Part shown: piece after piece, positions 45,722 through 57,873 of the stretch
Position numbering within the stretch: the stretch's first letter is position 1
How the letters are laid out: each line of letters starts with the position of its first letter
Assembly (NCBI GenBank): GCA_950106755.1
Contig: CATNNA010000001.1
Span: 682,001 to 746,000 of the forward strand
Reading direction: 5' to 3'
Length of the DNA stretch: 64,000 bases
Source: Climacium dendroides
Taxonomy: Eukaryota > Streptophyta > Bryopsida > Hypnales > Climaciaceae
Notes under the pieces: generated by a model
What the model saw: the letters and a program-made list of their open reading frames with translations, nothing else
Databases searched by the model: none
Told to the model about the DNA's origin: nothing
Made by a program: the position numbers and the translations under genes

Positions 45722-48700
45722 CAGTGTAAAAAATTTGGATTAAATGTTCAACATTCAAAAAAAGAGTACATACATAAACATTGAAAAAACTGGAAAAAAA
45801 AAGTTTTAACACTTTGGTATAAACCAAAGCCTTACAAATGAATTTAAAAAAAATTAATTGATACTTCTTCAAATGGGTTTGAGTAGTTAAAAAAATGTAA
45901 AAGTCCATGTACTTTTATGGACTGCTCATGCAAAAGTCGTGGACTTCAACCTAATACCAAAGAAAAAAATAGGTACAAGCTTGAAATTCTTTCAAAATCG
46001 ACTAATCATGATTTCTTGGAATTACTCTTTTTGTTTAAAATAATAGAACATTATGAAAGACATACAATAAATCAATTAGTATCCTTGGCAAAGCCAAAAA
46101 TATTACCCAAATAATTACCCATTCACTTGGAATCAAAGTTCATCATACTATTAAAATCATAAGTCCCTTTGTAGTATCACAAATGCTATCATTAATATTA
46201 GAGGCTCGTACTTACTATACTACGTATTCATTGTATCACATATTAGTAGAAATTTGATATATTTGAATAGAATGCATGATAATGATTTTGATAAGTCTTA
46301 ATAATAATTATTTTAATTATTTTATTAAAATATTTCCAATCATGCATACATAGAAATCATATTTTCAAACAATGTGATATTATTGAAATACAATAGTAGT
46401 TCACAATCACCTTTGTAATATCACTTTGTATAGAGGGTGATATTATAGAAATAATATAGTCGTTGCAATTGAAGTGATATTAAAGAGGATCAATATGGTG
46501 ATATTATAAAGGTAGCAATTCCATTGCTTTTGTTGGTTTTATACTTCTTTTGCATTTCTATGATGCTGTGCTTTTTTAAGCTTTGAGCTTCTCATTTGAA
46601 TTATGTATTGCTATTACTACATGATTTGAGAAATTTATTAGATTGAATTGATTTTGGATTTTACAACAATTAAATTGTTCACGAAGTTTTTGAGATTTAC
46701 AAAGTTTTCCTTTAAATATAATAGTATAATAATAAATAAACTATTTTAATTTTTGCTTAGCAAAACAAGCGCCACCTATGTAATATCACATTTTTCAAAA
46801 TTTGTGATATTATAGAAATACAATGGCTTTTACAATATCAGACCTCTAAACTCTACAAAATTACAAAAGTACGATGGTCATTGAAGAGAGGTGGAAGTTA
46901 AAAAATATGAATAGAGTGATATAAAAGAATTGACATTTCATTGCCCTTTTTGGCTTCAAACTTCATTGCACTTTCATAATTTGGTGATTTTTTGAGTTTT
47001 AAACTTTTGTGACTTGAATGTTTTATTATTATCAATTGATTTGAAAATTTTGTTAGTTTAAAAAAATAATAATAATTTTTTAATACAATATTATGGCAAA
47101 TGAGTAGTGCACCAAGCGCCAACCTTTAGTCATTTATAAAATATTAGTATTTAGGGTTTGTATAATTCAAAGAATATTAGAAAATTGTGAATTCAAAATC
47201 TTTAAGCGTCAAATTTATAAAACAGTTATTAGAAAAACAAATTTGATTATCAATGAAGATAGTAATTTTAGAGAATGAGAATAGTTAGAATATTGCATTT
47301 TGATCTTGTAAATTTTTTTAATTAATTCAAAACATAACTAATACCCAATATTTCATCAATTTCAAAAATATTTTTATATCTATTTCACTAATAAATATTG
47401 GTTAATGCAATGGAAGATGTAAACATATAGAGGATGAGTATGGATTATAGATTAGAAGTGTTAAAAGTCACTGCTAAGTTAAGTTGCAATTTACAATACA
47501 TCTTTATGTTTTAGAGATTGAATTTTTAAGTCCTTAGGAAATTATAGGTTGTCAATGATTTAAAAAGGGACAATAAATGTTACCATTTTACAGTCACAGT
47601 AATTTCTTCTAAACCAAAGACAATTTTTTTGCTCTTAACCAATGAATGTGCTTAGATTTGATATTTTCGTAAACCTCAAAGTTCCATTGTAACTTGAACT
47701 GATTTTAGGTAGGCTCTTATGGACTCAATATTCATCTATTTATGATTTTTTGAAACTTCTTGTAGAGATAGAAAATACACTACCTTTTTGAGAATATAAA
47801 TTTTTTTCAATCACTACGCCATGGGCGCAAAAATTATTGTACAAAAGCTCCTTTTTAAAGTTTGGTGGAGAATCCATCCTCCTAAAAAAGAAATTCAATA
47901 TATATTTGAATTCTTTTTTATCATAGATTTTGTATAATCATCTGCATGGAAAGCTTTCATTCCTCTTCATGAAAGCTCCTTCTTTATTCTTTGAATTTCA
48001 GGTTTATCAATAGTTCTTTCTTCTCTTTGCTTGTATAATTGAATCAACTTCATCACTCAACAAAGATGACATGAAGTAGCACTATTGTGATGTGTGCCAT
48101 TATCATAATTTAAAATTTTTAAAAAGAATTTCACTCCATAAATCTTTGGAATTCAATAAAGAATTTTTATAGTGTAAAGAAGTGATATTTTTGGTATAAA
48201 TTGAAAGTTCAATGCCCTACATAGTGCAAGGGCTTTGTTTGTGAATGCATTGTGAAAGTTATTTTTGTTTCAAAAATAAAAGATAATTGAATTTAAATCT
48301 TTAATTTTTCTAAGCCTTACATTTCAAATGGTAATTCCAAATGCTACAAAATTAGCATGAATACAAAGCACTTGTGCACAAAAGAGTGCAAAGACTTCAT
48401 ACAAGAGGAAACTTTTACATAGTTCACGATTTAGGATACAAAAAATAACATTTCAAGATCCTTATTGCTTTCTTTCAAAAAAATTAAGACAACTTCTAAA
48501 TATAAATGTATTTTCTATGGCTATGGTATACATGATTTGGTTTTGTCAAGAAAATTAACTAAACTGTTCCACCACCATATCCGAAGCTTCAAAATAGACT
48601 GAAAAATGATTGTTGGGATTCAAGTGATTTGCAAACCACTAGATTAGTTTATTATGTTTGTAACCCTAAACCTCACTATTCTTAGCATTAATAATTATAT

Positions 48701-49435
48701 TAAGACCTCAAATTCTCTAATGCTAAAATATGCATGAACTTTGAATTTTTGTATGCTAAGCTGGTCAATGTGAAAATCATTGACTCTGGAACTTTGTGAA
48801 CTTCAAGAAGACTAAAAATACTTAATATAATAGATGATGTTCAATATTTGAGGTTCAAAGTTACAAATAATAAAATTTAATCAACTGACTCCATATATTG
48901 AGACCTCAAGTATCTCAATGGTCAAATGTGCATCAATTTCTAATTCTTTGGACATCGAGCTAGTCATCGTCGAAATCATTGATTATGGAACCATGTGTCA
49001 TCATCTACTTTAACTAGACCTAAAAAACTTATTTGGAGTGAAACTACTATACGATTTTTTTTCTTTTCCACCCTTCATTATGTGGATGAATAATTGCACT
49101 TTTGTCCTATACAAAAGATTCCTTCATCACTCCTTAGACGACAAATATATGTTGTGTGTTTATGGATTAACCTTCAAATGACGAGGTAGATGTTTTTTGT
49201 CCGATGGATGACAAGAAAACTTCATGCACATGATGGAAGTGCCACTATTCATCCTTCCAATTCTATGTGAAAACAAAAAGGTCATCTATAGTATTTTACT
49301 CTTGCAATGAGTATTTCTGCATTATTTTAATCTAACAATTCACACGGTGACAAACCAGTTTTCCAATTTTGTGGGTATTAGCCACAAGTGGGAACCTGAT
49401 TAGGTATGGTCGAGCATTGGGTGAATATGAGGCGG
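45722..49435. other. AT-rich block without genes
   Basis: This 3.7-kb block is strongly AT-rich with no open frame that looks coding, no palindrome of any of the three families and no element terminus that I can see. A word like GTGATATTATAGAAA recurs several times (46375-46500, 46795-46815, 46915), which hints at decayed repeats. With the telomere-like tracts at 45655 and 50826 it may be DNA captured by delta or a later insertion. Confidence 0.5.
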
Positions 49436-49439
49436 TTAC

Positions 49440-49560
49440 AAGTCGGGTAGGGGGCGGTTTACAAGGCGGGTAGGGGGCAGGTACGAGGCGGATATGGGGC
49501 GGGTATGGGGCGGGTACGGGGCAAGTGCGGGGGGGTGCGTGCAGGGCGGGGAGGTTGACA
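49440..49560 (+). repeat. G-rich degenerate repeats
   Basis: Eight or so units of the type GGCGGGTAYGGG or GGGGCGGGTACGG follow each other. The plus strand has many GGG runs and could form G-quadruplexes. The tract marks the switch from the AT-rich block to the more balanced cargo region. Confidence 0.7.
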
Positions 49561-49796
49561 TCGAGTGCTCTTCGTCGTCGCTGTTGCCTCTCCTTTTCTT
49601 CCAGCTCCTCTTCTTCTTCGTTGCTGCTGTTTTGTGCTCCTACTTTGAGTCTTTGTTTCTACTTTGTGCTCGTATTTTACTCCGCCTTCTATTGGGGTTG
49701 TGCTTCGCTTCTTGTTGTTGTCTTTCCTTTCGCCTGCTTCAGCATCATTCATTGAGGTTCACGTCTTTGTTCACTTCATTGTTCACTTCACCAGAA

Positions 49797-50505
49797 AGGA
49801 GGTGTTTGGTGGCGGATTTGCGGATCAGGTCTGCAGGCGACCCAAAGGCCGAGGGATGTTGACGTTAGGGTTAAGAAGCTCACCTGCTTCAACATCATTC
49901 ATTGAGGTTCACCTCTTTCTTCACTTCATGTGCATCTGCGTCTGTTAGTTTTGGTCATGCTGAAGCTGCTGATTTTAATTTGCCAAAGAGGCGGACGTGT
50001 TCGGTCAGTTTGCGGTGTGCTTGTGCAGTTTAGGTCATTTGTACACGCCCACCGACTTGACATTGTGAGAAACCGTGAGAAACCGTGAGATTTGTTTTTT
50101 ATGATTGTTTGCCACAAAACTTAGATCAGGATGTGTTTGCATGCAATTCAGAAACGAGGTGTTTGGTGGCGGATTTGCGGATTAGGTCTGCAGGCGACCC
50201 AAAGGCTGAGGGACATTGACGTTAGGGTTAAGAAGCTCACCTGCTTCAGCATCATTCATTGAGGTTCACCTCTTTCTTCACTTCATGTGCATCTGCGTCT
50301 GTCAGTTTTGGTCATGCTGAAGCTGTTGATTTTAATTTGCCAAAGAGGCGGACGTGTTCGGTCAGTTTGCGGTGTGCTTGTGCAGTTTAGGTCATTTGTA
50401 TACGCCCACCGACTTGACACTGTGAAACCGTGAGAAACCGTGAGAAACCGTGAGATTTGGTTATTATGATTGTTTGCCACAAAACGTGAGATCAGGGTGT
50501 GTTTG
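49797..50505 (+). repeat. Two-copy tandem duplication, unit about 357 bp
   Basis: The first copy starts with GAGGTGTTTGGTGGCGG at about 49799 and the second at about 50156. Both continue through the same CTCACCTGCTTCA, GGCGGACGTGTTCGG and GTGAGAAACC-repeat segments and end at GTGTTTGCATG. Identity is high, with few substitutions, so the duplication is fairly recent. The GTGAGAAACC word is itself tandem (two to three units) in each copy. No coding function is evident. Confidence 0.8.
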
Positions 50506-50825
50506 CATGGGTTTTATTTTTATTTATAGAATGGTGGAAAACAATTGGGAGCACTGGTTTCAATTGCATCTGGATGTTGCAATTCTATTGAACTTGGGGA
50601 CAAATCAATTGCCTGTCTCCCAATTACATGTGACTAACTAGTTGCAATTGTACTTTTCTTGTTTTTTCACTCCTTGTTTTGCACTCTTGGATTTGCAGCA
50701 GTGTGATTTGGATACGTTTGTGGTAGCAGCTTTGAGGATTTTTTCATTTGTGGAAGGAGACAAGTATCAAAAACCTATCATTGTGTTATTTGGTAGGTCA
50801 GGACTTCTGCATTGGATGTTAATAA

Positions 50826-50872
50826 ACGGTTTAGGTTTAAGGGTTTAAGGATTTAGGGTTTAGGGTTCTAAT
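50826..50872 (+). repeat. Second telomere-like tract
   Basis: Five or so degenerate TTTAGGG units (GGTTTAGG, TTTAAGGG, TTTAGGG) in the same orientation as the tract at 45655. Together they bracket about 5.1 kb of delta. Confidence 0.6.
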
Positions 50873-51009
50873 TATCATGCTTTACAGTTGAAGAACGTGT
50901 TAACCCTTGCATAGAATTTGACGAATATGACTATGATATCTCCGGGTCTTAGGCGGGTATCACCTAGATATCCCCGGGTATCAAGCGGGTATTGAGTGCA
51001 AAGTCAGAA

Positions 51010-51805
51010 ATAGAATGTCTGCAATTTAGGGCGGACTGTTCTAAACTGCATTTCTATAGATCATGAGAATTGATCAATCCTATATATATGCTACGTTGAG
51101 AAATCAAAAATGTAGTCCATGCACAATTTAGTGCGGACCATCCTAAACTGAATTTTTGTTCATAATGAGAACTGATCAACTCTACATATAAGCTACGCTA
51201 ACTCGGTAAGGAATCAAAAATGTAGTCCATGCATAATTTAGGGCGGACCGTCCTAAATTGCATTTCTGTAAATCACGAGAATTGATGAACCCTATGCGTA
51301 TGCTACGCTGAAAAATAAAAAATATAGTCCATGTGCAAGTTAGGACGGACCGCCCTAAACTGCCTTTCTGTTGATATTCAAAATTGATCAACCCTATATA
51401 TATGCTACATATAAAAACCGAGAATATAGACCACGCGCAATTTAGGACGGACCGCCCTAAACTGCACTCCAAAGCACTACACTGACGACAGAAGCATAGA
51501 CATTACCATAAAATGATTAAAGAAATCAGACACATTAAACAATTTCAGTGATGATTGGTAGATAAAATACTTCTAAATTCAGTGCCTCTTCTACTAATTA
51601 AACAATAATGCTTACAAACCAAAGAATAATCCCAGTAGTTTAGGGCGGACCGCCCTAATCTGCAGACTAATAGAGAAACGTAGGCAGCAAACAGAAGACT
51701 ACAAAATCAAAAATAAATAAGGGCGCAATCAAAATTGACTTAATAAAGATCAACAAGAAAAATGTGCGTCTACGTCTAGCAACAGTTTAGCTCGGTCCGT
51801 CCTAA
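51010..51805. repeat. Delta palindrome array before the ParB/methylase-like gene
   Basis: Copies lie at about 51023, 51125, 51237, 51338, 51442, 51640 and 51787. The first five are spaced 100-112 bp and their spacers are also similar to each other (words like GATCAACCCTATATATATGC recur), so this is a degenerate tandem array with one palindrome per roughly 105-bp unit. The last copy is about 30 bp before the start codon. Confidence 0.85.
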
Positions 51806-53293
51806 ACCGCAACAATAGACTGAATTGTAGTTGTCTATGCTCAGAATGGAGGAATACATGGATCAACTCAAGGCGCACTTCAAAAGAGTAGAGGATGTCG
51901 AAGAAGAAAGTCCAAATGTAGACGAGGATATGATAGAAGGGGACTGGTGGGAGTTCGAAAATCCAAAAGAGGTGGACGCGTGGTGTCTGAAGATGGTGCC
52001 CCATACAGACAACATGCACTTCAACATGAAGTACCGAAATTCCAAGGCGTATCTCCCGATCTCATTTGACGAGAAAGTGAAGCGGGTGTCTACGGATAAA
52101 TTCCCAAACATCGAAATTCACTACGTCACCACCAACAACGAATTCCCAGCGGGCAATCAGTACCACTTCACATTACTCTTGAACTTAGAGAAGATTTGGT
52201 TCAACATATCGCCATTCTTGGAGAGTCTAGAGCCAATGCCATACAGTTCGGAGATCAAAGAGTTGGAGCGCAAAATAGACAATGGCGAGTACCACAATAT
52301 GGACGGAAGTCCACTGACGGGAAGCAGACTATGCACGAAGATCACGCTCCTGATGAACTCCTTTGTAGTCATCAAGGAAAAGATGGCAATGCAAAGATCC
52401 TTCATGGCTCCACGAACGGTATCCGTGGAGACAGCTGCTCAAGATGAAGGTCAGCCATCAACGAGGAAAAAGGCTGGTGGGTCACAAAGTAAAGGCAAGA
52501 AAAACAGGAAGCCCCCACCATCTCCAGCGACAACACCTCAAAGCAGTCCACTGGCATCCGGGTCAGCAAGGAAGGCAATCGAGAGGACATCAGAGTAGTC
52601 AGGCGTGGAGTCGGCAAGCTATCTCGAAGAAATGAATGTCGTTCCGGAAGCCCTCAAGACGGAGCGGAAGCCAAACTACAAAGATATAAGCGCTCTGTAC
52701 AAGAACTTCTGGGAGAAGTACTCCACCGTGTTTATCTACGGAGTTGGTGAGAAGAAAGAGCTGCCAATTGGAAAATTGAAGGAGGCACCTGCCGAACTCA
52801 ACATACGCGTGAAGGAGGACAAAATTGTTAAAGAAATGCTCCATTATCTTGTCAACATGCCAGACAAGAGCGTAAAGCAGACTCTTTGCGTCACACCGGT
52901 CTTGCCAAAAGGCAAAAGAGATCCACCTCGATGGGAGGAGGTGATGGACGGAGACTTCTACATCATCAATGGCCAACACAGTGTAGCTGCAAGCCACTTG
53001 ATGATGCAAGAGGAAAGCATGGTGAACGAAGAAGTGAAGAAACACTTCAGAACCTGGAAATGCTACGTGGTTTGGTCACTCGATAAGGAGATGTTGAGGA
53101 CAATCTCCGCATACTATAATCGGACCAACCACTTTCAGCCCGCTACGCCATCTTGGGCAACAAATATCTTGGGAGCAAGGACTGTGTAGGTTTCCATGGG
53201 AAGACCGGCACCACCGAAAGGAGACAAAACTGGTGGACCCTCAGAACGAGGCAAAGCCCATACTGCGCTAACGCAAAAGTACAAGGTAAGCAT

Positions 53294-53314
53294 TTTAGGG
53301 CGGACCGCCCTAAA
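53294..53314. repeat. Perfect delta palindrome in intron 1
   Basis: A perfect copy (arm TTTAGGGCGG, central A) lies 8 bp after the splice donor of intron 53286-53418. The same intron of alpha has its own palindrome type. Confidence 0.85.
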
Positions 53315-54784
53315 CTGCATATGCTTACAGTTTTGTACTTGCTCTCTGAGAGAGCTCCTTCTGTAGTGTAGTTTATGATAAGATCACAAGTTAATGAATC
53401 TAGTCAATCCTTGTGCAGAGTTTTGAAAAGGCAGTTAATCTCAGATTCGCCATGATTGACGTAAATAAAAGCTTCACGATCTCAAAGAAGAAGGGTGTAG
53501 ATGAAAAGCTGAAGCTTACAAACGAACTGAAAATAATTTCTGCGCTCGACGACGTTTACGAGGTTTGGAGCGAAGTTATCATCAGTGCTGCACACGGGGA
53601 GCTCATCGATCCAGAGACAAAGATGAAGTTCAATGAGAAGGAAAACTGGAAACAAGAAAGTTGCGCAATGAGCAGGGACTTCTTCAGGCCCCTTGGAAAT
53701 CTCAGCTACGACGATATGAAGAGATTGGCGAAGCACATTCTCAATTGCTCCGGACCAAGTCGCCACCACCCATATCCGAAAGTGACAATCAAACCGGTGT
53801 CCATGGTCGTACAAGACTGCTACAGCGCCAAGGAATGGGTGGAGAGAGTGAAGCGGGAGAAGAAGGTGAAAAAAGAGATTCACCTGATCTGCCTAGAACT
53901 CAACTTGTCCAATGCAAGGAATGAGCTCATTCTGGAGAACTGGCGACAGTTCAAGAGGAGCCGCTGCTTCACTAGTGCAACGATGAATCTGTTGCTTGAA
54001 AGGCCGGGTGAGGCATATTTTTCGATGACCAAGCAAACCCGAGGGAGAAATAAGACAGCAGCAACCATCAATCCCAAGATAGAGGCCTTCTTCAAAGTCT
54101 TTTTGGAAAAGAAGAACCAATTTTGCATTCCTTCGTCAGTCGCACATTTGCGTCCTTACAGCATACGTTACAATACACACGAGAACTGGCCAGCGGATGT
54201 TTGGACGCCGGAGACAGTGAGCTTGATCGGTTTGGGAGTGATCAATTTTCGATCGATTCCCAGAGTGCTGGAGAAGGAGAGCTCCACGATGGAGAAGCCG
54301 TTCTTCTTGGAAGTACTAATGTTTCAACAGCAAATGAAGGAACCTCTGCTTGAAGAAGTCAAGACCTGGTTGTTCATCGTCGAGGACGAGACCGACTTAT
54401 CTCAAGTCCTCGGGTTCGTTGAGAAAAATGAGGTCTTACGCACATATAATCGGAGTTTCTCCGATTACTACCCAGTGAAAAATGAGAGACTTTATGATCT
54501 CCCAACGAATTCGGCAAGGGCGCTGAGGAAAGTACCGCTCATTTTTCTCCAAAGCCCAGACCTGCCAACGCAGGTCCGGATTGAACCGTAATTTCGAGCT
54601 CCGAATACAATCACTTATAAAGAATCTAAGAGGTACAATGAGCTACCGTTTAGAATGTATATTATGGAGCTGCGAATGGAATTCTACCTTGGGATCATCA
54701 AGAAGTTCTGCCATCCGGGGTCAAGCGTATTCTTTGTTTTTGCTGGGAGCAAATTGACATGTGCTGCACTGGTAAGTACATCGC

Positions 54785-55012
54785 TACAATTTAAGTCGGA
54801 CCGACCTAAACTGCAAACCTGCACTTGACGCTTACTGCTTACTTGTAGTAAATGAACAATTTCTAGATCCTGGTTGCAGTTTAGGGAGGACCGCCCTAAA
54901 ATGCATAGATAGTCTGGAACTCAATGATTAATTGTCATAATAGTCAATGTTATTTTCCTATCCTAGCCTGTGTTCCTTGGATGTTGTTTAGGTCGGACCG
55001 TCCTAAATTGCA
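54785..55012. repeat. Three delta palindromes in intron 2
   Basis: Copies at about 54789, 54881 and 54989, about 100 bp apart, fill intron 54772-55054. Alpha has three of its own type in the same intron. Confidence 0.8.
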
Positions 55013-56343
55013 AGTCAGTAACTCTGAGATTCTGCATGCTGTGTTTGGTTGCAGATGAGCTGGGTAGATGTTTTCGCTATTGTCCCGGATTGCGAAACAG
55101 ACATCTGGCAAAATATTGCCACGGTCGGTTTATCGTTGGACAAGGATGACTTCCTCGACTCCTCATATGTTGTTGACAAAGACATTGTATCGACTCAACG
55201 TGAGTCATAGTCCAACCCTGATTCGACCAGACCAAGGGGTCGCTCGGAGACTGTTGCCTCGCCTGGCCAAAACCGGGGGAAGAGGTGCATGGAGGAAGAC
55301 GTCGAGGAAGATGAAAATGAGGAGGAAGAGGATGACTTTGACATAGAAGACATTGCGGGGGATTATGACGTGTTTGACGAAATCACCACGCTAGGTGCTC
55401 GTGCATCGCAGACCAATTTAGGGTCGTCAAGTTCAACAGGGCTGTAGAACACAACAGTCCAATCTGTTAATGCTGAAACTCCGGTTTCCAGAACTAGGCC
55501 TGCTAAAAAAAAGAAGGTGGACCATATGCAGGCCTTGTCGATGTCGCTGACGGTGGTCTTGAAGCAGCAAGAGGAAATCAGGCGCGAACAAAAAAAAGAC
55601 CAGAAGGAAAATTTAGAGTTCCAAAAGGAATCAACTAAAAACTTTGCGGGTCTAGCACAGGCCTTCCTAGAGGAACAAAGGTTGAATAGGGAGGAGCGTG
55701 AGCATAATCGGGTAATGTGGCAAGCGTACTTGGACAGAAATCAAGCCCAGCCTGTTGCCACGCTTCCACCATCAACAACTTCGCAGCAGCTCTTCATCGG
55801 AAACAACCCATCAGGATCCAATGATAGTGCTGTCTCCGTTCCGCAGAGGGATGCTGCTGCGCCTCCGCCTCTTCCACCGGGGCCTCCGGATTTTATCCCT
55901 CCGCCTATTCCTGTGAGAAAAACACGTGGAGGTCAGAGTTCCTCATCGCCCAAGAACGTCACATCGACTTTGGAGGGCGTACAAGCTGCAAGCGAGGGGA
56001 TATCCAAGGGAGATCAGTAGTGTAATAGTGGGCAGAACTTGTCTGTGGATCCAGAAGAGGTAGTGCCCGGGAGTACCATCGACCGCGCCAATGATCCACC
56101 AACAGGTTGTGCCAAGTAATCACTCGATGTCATTTGTTGTAGCTCGACTCGAGTTGATGTGTATTCTAGAGCTGCATTTGTAGATATAGTGTATAGAGTT
56201 TTTTTGTGGACACGGGAACTTCTAGTGGACTGAACCATGGAGTTCCAAATTTTGTAATCAATTTTGTATTTTAACACTCATTTGTTGAGGCTGTAATATA
56301 TCGTTGTCTTACACAACATTCTATCTTAATTCTTCTATTGCAG

Positions 56344-57457
56344 GGCTTCAGAATGCTTTCAATGTTTGTACAACTCGCGCTTCTTCTGTAGCACCATCAA
56401 TTCCTGTGTTGGAAAATGAGTTTGTTGCCCTTGATGAAATGCCGGTGCTAGGACCTCCTCAAAGTGAATCGAAGAAGGTGGTTACGACTGACATTCAACC
56501 TGAGGCTGAACCTGATGTTCCTGCTGAGTCCTCTCAACAACAGGTATGTTCATTTCCCTATTGTCCATGGGTTCTGGAATTCGTATCATTGTAGTGTCGA
56601 CAAGAAGAGGAGGTGCAGAATGTTAATTGTCCTCACTCTATTCCTTTTGACAGCAGGAATCCGGTCCTCCATGTCGTCGTGGAGGGACTTCGAAGGGCGT
56701 CGTTCGTCCATTTAGGTCCAGGGTTGCGGACAAGTGGATCAATGTTGTCCTGGACCTAAATGGCATTCTATGTGTCTGCGAAGATTGGAAGTCCAAGGGA
56801 TTGTCGCACAAAAAATTGAGAGACTTGTCGCAGCCGCACTCCGCAACTGAGCCCGTGCTAGTCGGACCCAAGGCTGTGTGGGTGCGGCCTCATTGCTCTA
56901 ATTTCCTTACAGAGCTTCAAAAATTTGCAACAGTTTCAGTGTGGAGTTCTATGAAGAAGTCTACCACTAAACTGATTTCTCAATATCTCTTCCGAGATGG
57001 ACTGCCGCCTTCCCAAATACTTGGGCAGGACTCTTGCCAAACACTAAAACAAAGAGATAGATCGGGAAGGTTGACCTATTTCAAAGTACCAGGAATGGAC
57101 AAGGACTTATTCCTCAAAAATCTAGACCTGTTATTTAAAGATAGAAGAGGAAGCTTCTCGTCTGACAATATTGTCATTGTAGATGACAGTCCTGTGAAGC
57201 ATATAATGAACAGGCCTCATAATATCATACTGCTTGATTCGTGGAGTTATAGAGGGAATGGTCCGCAGGACTCCTTTCTTTTTGATGTTTTGCTTCCTTG
57301 GTTTCAACGTTTACACATAGCTCGAGACCAAGGTTTGAAGGCATTCAAGGAAAATGGTCCTGGAAGAATTGGGCGACGAATGCTTTGTGACGAAAGGAAC
57401 CGCAAGGAGTACGAAGTGCTAATGGAAGTAGTTCGCGCTTCCTCTAGTTTGAGTTAG
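56344..57457 (+). CDS. HAD-fold FCP1/NIF-like protein, delta copy
   Basis: Two exons, 56344-56543 and 56654-57457, join in phase (GTATGT/TGACAG). The first may begin after an acceptor at 56343 or use an internal ATG near 56440. The HAD loops are VVLDLNGILC (about 56748), VSVWSSMKKST (about 56935) and IVIVDDSPVKH (about 57172); FLTELQKF precedes the second. The plant NLI-interacting-factor-like proteins with DLNGIL show the same spacing as I remember them. The second Asp of DxD is Asn, as in the alpha copy. It is the only gene in delta with an undamaged frame. It differs from the alpha copy at most positions, so the two elements are old relatives that both kept it. Confidence 0.75.
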
Positions 57458-57499
57458 GTCATGGTCTATGGTTTCCTAGGGAAGTGTAGTTCGAGTGCA

Positions 57500-57710
57500 A
57501 GACTGGCGCATTTTAGCTCGGTCCGCCTTAAATTGTATATACTTATTTTTTAATTGATACTGGTAGACTGGTGGATTGAATGAATCCATTCAGAACGTTT
57601 AAGCGATATCAGTTTTGTATGTGATATGTTTGAACTGCTTTGTTCTAGTATGTTGTGTGATCCACTTCTTTCGTTTCAACTTGTGCAGTTTAGGTCGGTC
57701 CGACCTAAAC
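57500..57710. repeat. Two delta palindromes between the HAD and third cargo genes
   Basis: Copies at about 57512 and 57688 use the CTCGG or GTCGG arm variant with a central T (TTTAGGTCGG, T, CCGACCTAAA). They lie in the gap or intron before 57874. Confidence 0.7.
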
Positions 57711-57873
57711 AGCACATGCTTGGCTTATATACATGTCAAAGTTCTTTTGAGCTTTTTGCTGGGTGTTGTCTTTTGTTTTAGTTCTTATATTGTTAGGTCT
57801 GTGTATTGCGCGGCAGTGTTTTCTCAATTTGAATTATGTTCTTCTTCAATCTGTGGCTTTCTTTGCTTGATAG

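Larger units (their letters stand above)
51837..56020 (+). pseudogene. ParB-like / DNA-methylase-like fusion gene, delta copy
   Basis: Exons 51837-53285, 53419-54771 and 55055-56020 join in phase to 1,256 codons, with no frameshift and in-frame stops only (TAG 52596, 53187, about 55208 and 55445; TAA 54589). Start ATG 51837. Residues about 371-386 (DGDFYIINGQHSVAAS) match the ParB/Srx-type G-H-R loop with H-S in place of H-R. About 426-445 (YYNRTNHFQPATPSWATNI) resembles the N...W segment that links ParB domains to methylases. Exon 2 follows the beta-class methylase order, but GVINF (about 753) replaces DPPY and VFFVFAGSK (about 919) replaces DPFxGSG. Exon 3 begins MSWVDVFAIVPD, then acidic and coiled-coil (LKQQEEIRREQKKDQKENLE), then Pro-rich. 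Introns carry palindromes. Probably a non-catalytic DNA-binding protein; fold calls are mine. Confidence 0.7.

Noticed and set aside
49494..49948. Overlapping plus-strand frames (76-122 codons) after the G-rich tract
   Set aside because: They are Leu/Phe/Ser-rich translations of pyrimidine-rich and duplicated DNA, without conserved motifs or a partner in alpha.
55068..55346. Plus-strand 92-codon open frame at the start of exon 3
   Set aside because: It is out of frame with the conserved exon 3 reading (MSWVDVFAIVPD...) that matches the alpha homologue.
51837..57457. Endogenous giant-virus insertion
   Set aside because: Methylase-like and HAD genes occur in large DNA viruses, but no capsid, packaging ATPase, polymerase or other viral hallmark is present, and transposon ends and an empty site explain the block.
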